This document shows, piece by piece, positions 35,073 to 41,253 of a stretch of DNA of 41,253 nucleotides (the first letter of the stretch is position 1; each line of letters starts with the position of its first letter). This DNA is from Ignavibacterium sp. GTDB lineage: Bacteria > Zixibacteria > MSB-5A5 > GN15 > PGXB01. The notes under the pieces were generated by a model, which did not search any database, was not told the DNA's origin, and saw only the letters and a list, made by a program, of their open reading frames with translations. The stretch is from NCBI GenBank assembly GCA_020724775.1, contig DYGG01000029.1, positions 1 through 41,253 on the forward strand, read 5' to 3'. The position numbers and the translations under genes were made by a program.

Positions 35073-37877
35073 TTAGCGGTAGCCAAAGACTTCCGCCCAG
35101 ATAATAAGGAGAATCAGGGAAATCCCAATGAAGAGAGCAATTGAGCCAAATATCCTCAATCCCCGGACTACAACCGGCGGCAATGGCTCTACCAGTTTTT
35201 TTCCGAATTTTCGCGACTTAATCAACTCGGCATATTCACGGGGGCGGTCCTGCTTCAGTTCTTCCAGCGGGACCCGTCCAGTGAATATGACGGTATCCAT
35301 TGGGAATTTGTCAGGACGGAAATGCGTATTGAAGAAATGGACCGTGAATATAAATGCGACCGCCAGCAGGGCTTCATCGGAATGTATTATGGTTGCGACA
35401 TTAACGAACCATCCCGGTAGAAAGAGGGTAAAAAACTCAGGAAACCAGAGAATCAGGCCGGTGCTTCCGATTATGGCGACCCCCCAGAAAACCGCAAAAT
35501 AGTCAAATTTCTCCCAGTAGGTCCAGCGCCCGTATTGGGGTCGAGGCCCCCTGCCCAGAAACCACTTAACTGTTCCGACCGCTTCCCGGATATCGGTTTT
35601 GTTGGGAAGCACGGAATTCTCGGAGAAAAGAAACTTCCTCCAGGACAGTTTCGAGCGCTTCTTCTTTCGCGCTACGTCGTAGATATGCGCCCCGAAATAG
35701 AAGAAGGTGATAAGGGCGCAGATGCGGTGAATATATCCGGCCGATTCAAATCCCCCCAGAGTCTCCGAAATCCATTGCGCCCATCCCAGGTAAGAGAACT
35801 TGAGAGTCATGCCGGTGATGGCAAGGCCGAGAAAACTGATGATGACCAGGATATGGAGCCGCCGCGGCAGACTCTCGAAGCGCAGATACTCTAACTTACC
35901 GCGCTCCTGCTGACGGAGTTTCTTGTGCTGACGCATCATCTGGAAGGAGCGGGGGAGCCACATCAGGGTATGCGTCCCGGCCACGGTCAAGGTTCCCACC
36001 AGAAGAATTGTCATAAACCAGAAGGTGTAAAACAGAATCGGATATTTCTGCTTGTCATGATGCGTGGCGTGGGTCAGATAACCGGCGAAACGTCGGTGCG
36101 AGCCGGCATGACACTGACCGCAGGTGGCGACAATATTCTGCCGCGAGAGAGTCGATTTGGGATTATATGTGGGCAATATATTATGCGCGCCGTGGCAGTC
36201 GTCGCATTTTGCCGCCGCCGTGTATCCTAATTTGGAGACTTTCCCGTGGAATGTGTCGAAATAAGTCTCTGTCACATCTTTATGACAGTGCCCGCATTGG
36301 CTTATAATCAAGGTCTTGAAATCGTCTTTGTCGGTGCGCGAAATCGTGTGCGACTGATGGCAGTCACTGCAGGAAGGGAGAGGTTTCTCGCTGTCGGAAA
36401 CGGCCGGGGAATGGATGCTCTGGACATACTGCTCGTAAATGCCGTTATGGCATCGCCCGCAAGTGTTGGGGAGATTGTCATGGTTTACGCTCGAAACAGC
36501 ATTGTCTTTGGGCAGGACATGATGAGCTGTGTGGCAGTCGGTGCACATTGCCGTCACTACCAGACCGCTCTGCAAGAGCCCTTTGCCGTGAATACTCTCG
36601 GTATAATTCTCCAAGATATTCCGCTGCTCACCGGTATATCGAACTGCCGCCTTATTCCCTTCGCGATGACAGTTCCCGCAAAGGTCGGGCACATTGGTCG
36701 GATAGGTCGGCGACTGCGGATTGCGGTGGTCTTTGGTGCCGTGTGTCCCGTGACAATCCCGGCACAGAGGGGCATTCTGATCTCCCCGGTCCGCCAGAGC
36801 GCCATGCGTGCTGGTGGCATATGTGGTTAGCACCTCCTCATGACAGATAGAGCAGTCAACGCGGGGCGACACGGTGGTGCAGGGGCGCTCCAGCGACGGG
36901 CTCACACCGGTATGGCATTGGGCGCAGGCTATTTTGCGATGAATCGACCCGCGTGTTTCCAATGTGTCAACATACATCGAAATTACCTGACCGTCCTTGA
37001 TTGCCGTCAGGTTCTTATTGGTATGGCAGGAGAGGCAGTCTTTGTCGGCCATCCCCTGGTCGTAGAATATCCTCCTTATTTCATGAGGCGAATGACAATC
37101 GACACAGACCGGGACTTTATTCGGCTCTTTCTCCCAGAGTTCCCCACGGATAACTTTGCGATGCACCTGCTCAATGCGGAAGTGACATTTCTCGCACGTC
37201 CTGGCAACATTGCCGCGATAGATGCTCGATTGCGGGTCGGTGTGAGGGAGAACATTGTGCGAGGTATGGCAATCGGTACAGACTGCCGTAACTATTAACC
37301 CGCGCTTAAACAGTCCTTCGCCGTGAATACTCTCGGAATAATGGTCAAGAATGCTGTCCTGCGGAATGTTGTACGTCTGGCTGACCGCAGTTCCTTCTTT
37401 GTGGCAGTAACCGCATATAAATGGAATGTTGAAACGTGCCACTTTCGACTCCTGCGATTGCACCGGCAGGATGTCATGTGCTCCATGACACGTCCAGCAC
37501 CGGGGCGCCAGGGGGGCGCCGGCGCGGGCGGTCTGCCCGTGAAGGCTCTTTGCGAACTGCTCCCCAATCGTATCGTGGCAGATACTGCAATCAACCGGGT
37601 CGGCGGTCTCATTGTGCGGAAACTCCGTTCCGGCAAGGTCGCCGTGACAGGTGACACACTCCAGTTCCCCATGAACCGACCGCGCAAAGATGTCCTGCTT
37701 TACGAAAAGAGATACCGTTTTCCCCTGACGGGTCTTGCTGAGGGTCTCATCGGCATGACAGACCAGACAGTCATCATTACTTTGCGCTTGCGCCCGCGGG
37801 GAAAAAGTGACCAGAATTCCCGCCGCCAGGAGTATTAACCACCAGAAACAGCCCCTCTTGATATCGCCAAATATCAT
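35073..37877 (-). CDS. 19-heme cytochrome c fused to a cytochrome b membrane domain
   Basis: A 934-residue protein: signal peptide (about 1-32), 19 CXXCH motifs between Cys37 and Cys586, then a membrane domain (about 612-930) of several helices with paired histidines (LPRRLHILVI, GYIHRICALI, YFGAHIYDVA, IIHSDEALLA, FTVHFFNTHF). The membrane part resembles HydC/FdnI-type dihaem cytochrome b, so electrons could pass between quinones and the haem chain. The layout recalls CbcL of Geobacter, a nine-heme c domain joined to a b domain. Haems 1-8 and 9-16 are a tandem duplication. The start is ATG 37877 with AGGA upstream; TTG 37898 lies three bases after the preceding gene and is possible. Likely role: a membrane entry or exit point for long-range electron transfer. 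No porin is seen. Confidence 0.88.
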   Translation of the reverse strand: MIFGDIKRGCFWWLILLAAGILVTFSPRAQAQSNDDCLVCHADETLSKTRQGKTVSLFVKQDIFARSVHGELECVTCHGDLAGTEFPHNETADPVDCSICHDTIGEQFAKSLHGQTARAGAPLAPRCWTCHGAHDILPVQSQESKVARFNIPFICGYCHKEGTAVSQTYNIPQDSILDHYSESIHGEGLFKRGLIVTAVCTDCHTSHNVLPHTDPQSSIYRGNVARTCEKCHFRIEQVHRKVIRGELWEKEPNKVPVCVDCHSPHEIRRIFYDQGMADKDCLSCHTNKNLTAIKDGQVISMYVDTLETRGSIHRKIACAQCHTGVSPSLERPCTTVSPRVDCSICHEEVLTTYATSTHGALADRGDQNAPLCRDCHGTHGTKDHRNPQSPTYPTNVPDLCGNCHREGNKAAVRYTGEQRNILENYTESIHGKGLLQSGLVVTAMCTDCHTAHHVLPKDNAVSSVNHDNLPNTCGRCHNGIYEQYVQSIHSPAVSDSEKPLPSCSDCHQSHTISRTDKDDFKTLIISQCGHCHKDVTETYFDTFHGKVSKLGYTAAAKCDDCHGAHNILPTYNPKSTLSRQNIVATCGQCHAGSHRRFAGYLTHATHHDKQKYPILFYTFWFMTILLVGTLTVAGTHTLMWLPRSFQMMRQHKKLRQQERGKLEYLRFESLPRRLHILVIISFLGLAITGMTLKFSYLGWAQWISETLGGFESAGYIHRICALITFFYFGAHIYDVARKKKRSKLSWRKFLFSENSVLPNKTDIREAVGTVKWFLGRGPRPQYGRWTYWEKFDYFAVFWGVAIIGSTGLILWFPEFFTLFLPGWFVNVATIIHSDEALLAVAFIFTVHFFNTHFRPDKFPMDTVIFTGRVPLEELKQDRPREYAELIKSRKFGKKLVEPLPPVVVRGLRIFGSIALFIGISLILLIIWAEVFGYR
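36333..37040 (-). repeat. second copy of an eight-heme unit within the 19-heme gene
   Basis: Residues about 280-515, motifs at Cys281, 318, 342, 372, 400, 445, 473 and 503. All lie 244 or 245 residues after the matching cysteine of copy one. Shared text includes TESIHGKGL and CTDCHTAHHVLP. Confidence 0.88.
37068..37772 (-). repeat. first copy of an eight-heme unit within the 19-heme gene
   Basis: Residues about 36-270, motifs at Cys37, 74, 97, 127, 155, 200, 228 and 258. Shared text with copy two includes SESIHGEGL and CTDCHTSHNVLP. A partial third copy (Cys528, 558, 586) matches motifs 3-5 in spacing (30, 28) and text (CHGAHNILP with CHGAHDILP). Confidence 0.88.
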
Positions 37878-37901
37878 GAACTGCTTTTCCTGCGCCAAAA
37901 T

Positions 37902-39854
37902 CTAATGTCCAACCGCTTCCGATTTTTCGTCGTCCGAAGTTGCCGACTCCGTATGTTTGCTGAGTATCGGGTCAGCCGGGTGCTCATGTTTGTACCATTC
38001 CAGTGGCATCTTGCCGGTGTACCACGAGGGATTCATTGGATAAACGTTAGGGCTGAACACGGTCGAATACATATGCCATATCAATATCGCCAGTGTTGCC
38101 AGCCAGGCTTCATAGAAATGAATCACCAGCATCACATCCAGGAATCCCTTAGGGAACCATTGCACGGCAATATTGTCGAACCAGAGGAAAAATCCGCTGA
38201 TTATCATTATAACCGTACCCCAGACCAGCGCCCAGTACTCGGCCTTTTCAATATAACTGAACCGCCCAAAAGCCGGTTTCTCCACTCCTCTTATTCCCAG
38301 GTTGTACTTTATCATCTGGAAAAACTGGCGAAAGTCGTCTTTGACCGGGAAGATATCCCTGAAAAATTGCCGGCCGCGCGGGGTGAACAGATACAGTAGA
38401 TGCCAGATCACCGATATAATAAAGAGAACGGCCGAGACTCTGTGAATAATCCCTCGAAGGAAAAATCCTTTTTCCCTTCCAAATAGAAGTTGTACCCACC
38501 ATGATTCGGAATATCTCAGGGAGAAACCTGTAATTACCAGGGCAATGAAGGTAATCATCAGGAAAGTATGCTGCAGCACTTCGTTGGTGGTCATTCTCCG
38601 AATCTGGGGTTTGAGAACAACATTTTTTATCTGTTTGCGCAAGTCGATCAGCCAATGGATAATCATCGCGCCGATTATCAGCACTATGACGACGATATAG
38701 AAATTGCCGACCACCCTCGCCACCGGCGTCTGCGAAATTCCCGGCGTACCATGAATTGGCGTCTTGGCCATCTCGGCGCTTATCTTGGGATGGCATTCGC
38801 CGCAAGTCGCTTGGAGGTTGTCAGGGTGAATTGATGACGTCGAGTCAGTGTGCGGCAGTATCCTGTGCGCGCCGTGACAAGAAGCGCAATTGGCGACCGT
38901 CAAGTCGCCGGCTTTGCTCTTTAACCCATGATAACTGTCAACAAAAGAACGAAGACGGCCGGTGGGAATGCCGTATTTTTCATTAAGGTACGCTGATTCA
39001 TGACAGGGGGAGCAGGTCGCCTCCGCCAGACGCACCGGGCTGACCGGCGAACGGGGGTCGCTGGGGGCGATTATGCCATGCTCACCGTGACATTTAGTAC
39101 ATACCGGTGCATCGGTCTGTCCCCGTGCCACCAGTTTGCCGTGTATTCCCTCCCAGTAGTCGTATTCGATATTGCGATGGCATTGCCCGCAAGTCTTGGG
39201 AATGTTAAAGTGATTTATCGGCGATTCCGGATTATTGGGCGCCAGAATTTTATGAGCCGTTCCGTTTGCCGAATGGCAATCATTGCAAGTGGCAGCCGAA
39301 TAAACCCCGCCGCGTGAGGCTTTACCGTGAACGGACCCCCCATACACCCGTACGGCGTCACCATAAAGTATTTCATGCTTTTTTATCAAGTCCAGGTTTT
39401 CATGGCAATTGCCGCATGTTCCCGGAAGATTCTGCGGATTCACCCGCGAATGTCGCTCGGTCGATTTCAAAATATCATGTCTGCCGTGACAATCGGCGCA
39501 ACCGGGAATATCCTCGCCCGTCGGAACTTCCAGCCGTCCATGGTATCTGTAAATCTCCGCTTCACTGCTATGACAGGTGCCACAGTTGACTTTATCCAGT
39601 TTCTCGGGATGGGGAACCTCCGTGATGTCGGCGTGACAATCAACGCAATTGAACCCTTTATGTTCTGATGAGGAAAGAGAACTGTCAAAAGTCGGCGCCG
39701 CCTCACCTGATGATTGGTCATGACAGGTAAGACAATCGTCATTTGATGGCGCCCCAGTCTGAGCCAGCGAAAATATCGGCATCAAAATAATTACAAACAA
39801 CAATACCCAGCGCTCCGTGCCACGGGCAATCTGTCTTATATTATCATCCGGCAT
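37902..39854 (-). CDS. 11-heme cytochrome c fused to a cytochrome b membrane domain
   Basis: A 650-residue protein of the same design as its downstream neighbour: signal peptide (about 1-32), 11 CXXCH motifs (Cys41, 70, 91, 119, 147, 190, 222, 252, 281, 323, 351), and a cytochrome b-type membrane domain (about 370-610) with histidines in LQHTFLMITF, GIIHRVSAVL, VIWHLLYLF, VIHFYEAWLA and LIWHMYSTVF. Both proteins share a G(K/R)xPLE motif after the last helix. The start is taken as ATG 39854 with GAGGG just upstream; ATGs at 39905 and 39866 lack ribosome sites. The first eight motifs follow the eight-heme unit spacing of the neighbour. Probably quinone-linked electron transfer; no partner reductase is certain. 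Confidence 0.87.
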   Translation of the reverse strand: MPDDNIRQIARGTERWVLLFVIILMPIFSLAQTGAPSNDDCLTCHDQSSGEAAPTFDSSLSSSEHKGFNCVDCHADITEVPHPEKLDKVNCGTCHSSEAEIYRYHGRLEVPTGEDIPGCADCHGRHDILKSTERHSRVNPQNLPGTCGNCHENLDLIKKHEILYGDAVRVYGGSVHGKASRGGVYSAATCNDCHSANGTAHKILAPNNPESPINHFNIPKTCGQCHRNIEYDYWEGIHGKLVARGQTDAPVCTKCHGEHGIIAPSDPRSPVSPVRLAEATCSPCHESAYLNEKYGIPTGRLRSFVDSYHGLKSKAGDLTVANCASCHGAHRILPHTDSTSSIHPDNLQATCGECHPKISAEMAKTPIHGTPGISQTPVARVVGNFYIVVIVLIIGAMIIHWLIDLRKQIKNVVLKPQIRRMTTNEVLQHTFLMITFIALVITGFSLRYSESWWVQLLFGREKGFFLRGIIHRVSAVLFIISVIWHLLYLFTPRGRQFFRDIFPVKDDFRQFFQMIKYNLGIRGVEKPAFGRFSYIEKAEYWALVWGTVIMIISGFFLWFDNIAVQWFPKGFLDVMLVIHFYEAWLATLAILIWHMYSTVFSPNVYPMNPSWYTGKMPLEWYKHEHPADPILSKHTESATSDDEKSEAVGH

Positions 39855-39940
39855 TTTGTCCCTCATCGGTCTTTGATTGCTGCCTTTTGCACTATAATGT
39901 CTCATAACAAATCTATATCATTTTTATCCTATTTATCGGG

Positions 39941-39969
39941 AATATATCTATGGAAATTGACACGGGCAA
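39941..39969 (-). promoter_or_regulatory. promoter of the 11-/19-heme operon
   Basis: TTGCCC (39964-39969), a 17-base spacer and TATATT (39941-39946) on the minus strand. The predicted start is near 39934, giving a leader of about 80 bases to the ATG at 39854. Confidence 0.65.
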
Positions 39970-39985
39970 GTGAAAACTTTCACTT
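39968..39985. promoter_or_regulatory. 18-base perfect palindrome at the -35 box, operator-like
   Basis: AAGTGAAA-AC-TTTCACTT (8-2-8) is perfectly symmetric. It overlaps the upstream end of the -35 box of the 11-/19-heme promoter by two bases. The position fits an activator or repressor site; the binding protein is unknown. Confidence 0.6.
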
Positions 39986-40019
39986 TTGGGCAATTCTTTC
40001 GCATTTTTTGAATAAAAAT

Positions 40020-40688
40020 TTACTTTTTTGTCTTTTTTTCACCGCCGCGGAAGGTGCATTTCATCGCCGCTAACAGCAATGCGACTCCGGAAAGATATAT
40101 CCAGTACTGAAATGGCTGTGGATTTTGTTGTTTCAGAGTCGCTTCAGTATCTGCCATAAAGGTATAGAGAATTGCGGAAATACCCGCCAACGTCAAGCCA
40201 TAAGCGATAAATGGGGGTCTAAATCGCATTTCTTTCTTATAGAGGCGAAGTATCAAGACCGCCGCAGCAATCATTATTACCGAGATGACTAACGGCGCCA
40301 AAACCGGTCCAATCCAGGGGAGAGGAATCAGAAAAAGTATATCCCAGTCCTTAAGCGAAAGGGGCCAGTCCAACAGTAGTTTCAGGTAGATATAGTAGAA
40401 TATATCCCAGATGCCGAAGGCGAATATGAAATAGGCAAACCTCTCCCAGAAACGGCGGGCAGCAACAGCCGCTACCGCTAACAGCATAACGATAGTCGAT
40501 GCCTCACGGGCTAATTCTATTCTCAGAATATCCGCCGGCATGACTCTCAGCGGAAACGTGAATCCCTCCGGGTAATAGAGCGCCCTTAGATAGACCACCA
40601 CCGCCGCTTCGATAAATGCCATGGCTGCGGCAAAAAGGAACACCAGGAGAAGTTTCCGTCGATGGCGATCGCTGGCATGAAAAACCAT
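40020..40688 (-). CDS. Unrecognised polytopic membrane protein
   Basis: A 222-residue protein I do not recognise. It has about six membrane helices (about 13-35, 60-78, 85-108, 118-145, 158-176, 190-208), a basic N-terminus (SDRHRRKLL) and a Lys-rich C-terminus (GGEKKTKK). Conserved-looking features are the aromatic stretch FGIWDIFYYIYLKLLLDWP and two charged loops (ELAREAST, LKDWDILF). It has no haem or cofactor motif. It has its own promoter upstream and lies about 165 bases before the 11-heme gene start on the same strand; the later promoter and palindrome suggest separate control. Confidence 0.7.
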   Translation of the reverse strand: MVFHASDRHRRKLLLVFLFAAAMAFIEAAVVVYLRALYYPEGFTFPLRVMPADILRIELAREASTIVMLLAVAAVAARRFWERFAYFIFAFGIWDIFYYIYLKLLLDWPLSLKDWDILFLIPLPWIGPVLAPLVISVIMIAAAVLILRLYKKEMRFRPPFIAYGLTLAGISAILYTFMADTEATLKQQNPQPFQYWIYLSGVALLLAAMKCTFRGGEKKTKK

Positions 40689-40724
40689 TAGAATCCGATT
40701 ACCTCTGAATAGGGCCGTTGCTCA

Positions 40725-40753
40725 AATATAGAATTTCTGAACCGTTTCGGCAA
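40725..40753 (-). promoter_or_regulatory. sigma70-type promoter of the 222-residue membrane protein gene
   Basis: TTGCCG (40748-40753), a 17-base spacer and TATATT (40725-40730) on the minus strand, about 30 bases before the start codon after allowing for the transcription start. Confidence 0.6.
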
Positions 40754-40785
40754 CTTAATTAGCCGGCGGCTCGGCCGCTCGCCTC

Positions 40786-40814
40786 TTTACTTTCTGACAG
40801 TGGTTGATTATTAT
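40786..40814 (+). promoter_or_regulatory. sigma70-type promoter of the UreH/NicO-like gene
   Basis: TTTACT (40786-40791), a 17-base spacer and TATTAT (40809-40814). The predicted start is near 40821, 30 bases before the ATG. Confidence 0.55.
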
Positions 40815-40850
40815 CAATTCCGTTCATCACTTCTGGAAAGATGGTTTGCT

Positions 40851-41253
40851 ATGTCCGATGAATTAACTCTCCTTGCCGCCACAGCCGTTTCTCTCGGTTT
40901 AATTCATACCATTATAGGACCTGACCATTATCTCCCCTTCATTGTGCTGGCCAAGGCGCGCCGCTGGTCTGCCGCCAAGACCGCCTGGATAACATTCTTG
41001 TGCGGCCTGGGGCATATCGCCAGTTCGGTCCTTCTCGGGTTTCTCGGCCTCTCTCTGGGGCTGGCGGTAGCGAGCTTGGAAGATTTCGAATCGGCGCGCG
41101 GGAGTATCGCCGCCTGGGGGATGATTGCTTTCGGACTGGTCTATTTTATCTGGGGCGTTCGACGCGCCATCCGCAACAAGCCGCATCGTCACATCCATGT
41201 TCATGCCGATGGCTCCGCTCATGACCACGAACATAAACATCAGAATGAGCACC
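40851..41253 (+). CDS. UreH/NicO-like membrane transporter, 3' end outside window
   Basis: 134 codons from ATG 40851 to the right edge without a stop. Helix one carries GLIHTIIGPDHYLPF and a second conserved stretch CGLGHIASSVLLG, the two His motifs seen in UreH-type and NicO-type nickel/cobalt transport proteins. A third helix follows (about 87-104). The stretch at about 110-134 is very rich in histidine (HRHIHVHADG, HDHEHKH), a metal-binding loop. Nickel or cobalt movement is the family expectation; the TauE/SafE exporters are a related alternative. GGAAAG lies upstream as a weak ribosome site. It diverges from the membrane protein gene. Confidence 0.75.
   Translation, partial: MSDELTLLAATAVSLGLIHTIIGPDHYLPFIVLAKARRWSAAKTAWITFLCGLGHIASSVLLGFLGLSLGLAVASLEDFESARGSIAAWGMIAFGLVYFIWGVRRAIRNKPHRHIHVHADGSAHDHEHKHQNEH

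Noticed and set aside
36246-36830. Open frame of 194 codons on the plus strand opposite the 19-heme gene
   Set aside because: Antisense to repeated CXXCH codons; its composition simply mirrors the cytochrome gene.
35073-37877. CRISPR array or tandem DNA repeats suggested by recurring short words
   Set aside because: The repeated words are codons for CXXCH and neighbouring residues in a duplicated protein domain, not spaced identical repeats.

Overview
The window is a bacterial chromosome segment of about 41 kb. It is gene-dense and reads as mid-GC. Starts are mostly ATG, with some TTG and GTG starts behind good Shine-Dalgarno sequences. Several intergenic gaps carry sigma70-type promoters with 15-17 base spacers. 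The mix of genes points to a Gram-negative, respiratory, anaerobic or facultative organism: LptF/LptG, LpoB-like lipoproteins, periplasmic multiheme cytochromes, a folP-cdaA pair, and a tilS-hpt-ftsH block. It would fit the FCB-type candidate phyla such as Zixibacteria. That placement is inference from gene content, because no rRNA or tRNA gene is visible.

Left third (1-22021): a truncated YhaM-type exoribonuclease gene diverges from lptF-lptG (lipopolysaccharide export). Next come an orphan histidine ammonia-lyase homologue with Cys in place of the MIO serine, and an LpoB-like/COG3014-like lipoprotein pair. A long minus-strand block follows, reading tilS-hpt-ftsH-folE, then folP-cdaA-obg-dprA-ptsH-ptsP-pgi/pmi. 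It covers tRNA modification, purine salvage, proteolysis, folate synthesis, c-di-AMP synthesis, ribosome assembly, DNA uptake, PTS phosphotransfer and sugar isomerisation. An internal promoter lies before folP. Divergent from tilS is purL, followed by a double-receiver response regulator.

Centre (22104-28412): a respiratory cluster on the minus strand. An octaheme HAO-like protein comes first, preceded by a TTGAC-N4-GTCAA dyad of the CRP/FNR type. A Rieske protein, a fused b6-type cytochrome b, a nine-heme membrane-anchored cytochrome and a seven-heme NapC/NirT-type cytochrome follow. The Rieske gene has its own strong promoter. Together they look like a quinol-oxidising Rieske/cytochrome b complex wired to nitrogen-oxide or hydroxylamine-type chemistry. 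Divergent from it are thiol peroxidase, ferritin, an AhpD-like protein, a free-methionine-sulfoxide reductase and a tandem DsrC/TusE-fold protein.

Right third (31283-41253): a TPR lipoprotein or secreted protein, a sugar phosphate isomerase/epimerase with a possible structured RNA and terminator just upstream, and a CymR-like Rrf2 regulator with cysK. Then come two giant cytochromes fused to cytochrome b domains, one with 11 and one with 19 CXXCH motifs. The 19-heme protein contains an almost exact tandem duplication of an eight-heme unit, plus a partial third copy. Its 11-heme neighbour follows the single-unit spacing. The window ends with an unrecognised membrane protein and a truncated UreH/NicO-like transporter. 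In total, five genes encode 54 haem c attachment motifs within about 18 kb.
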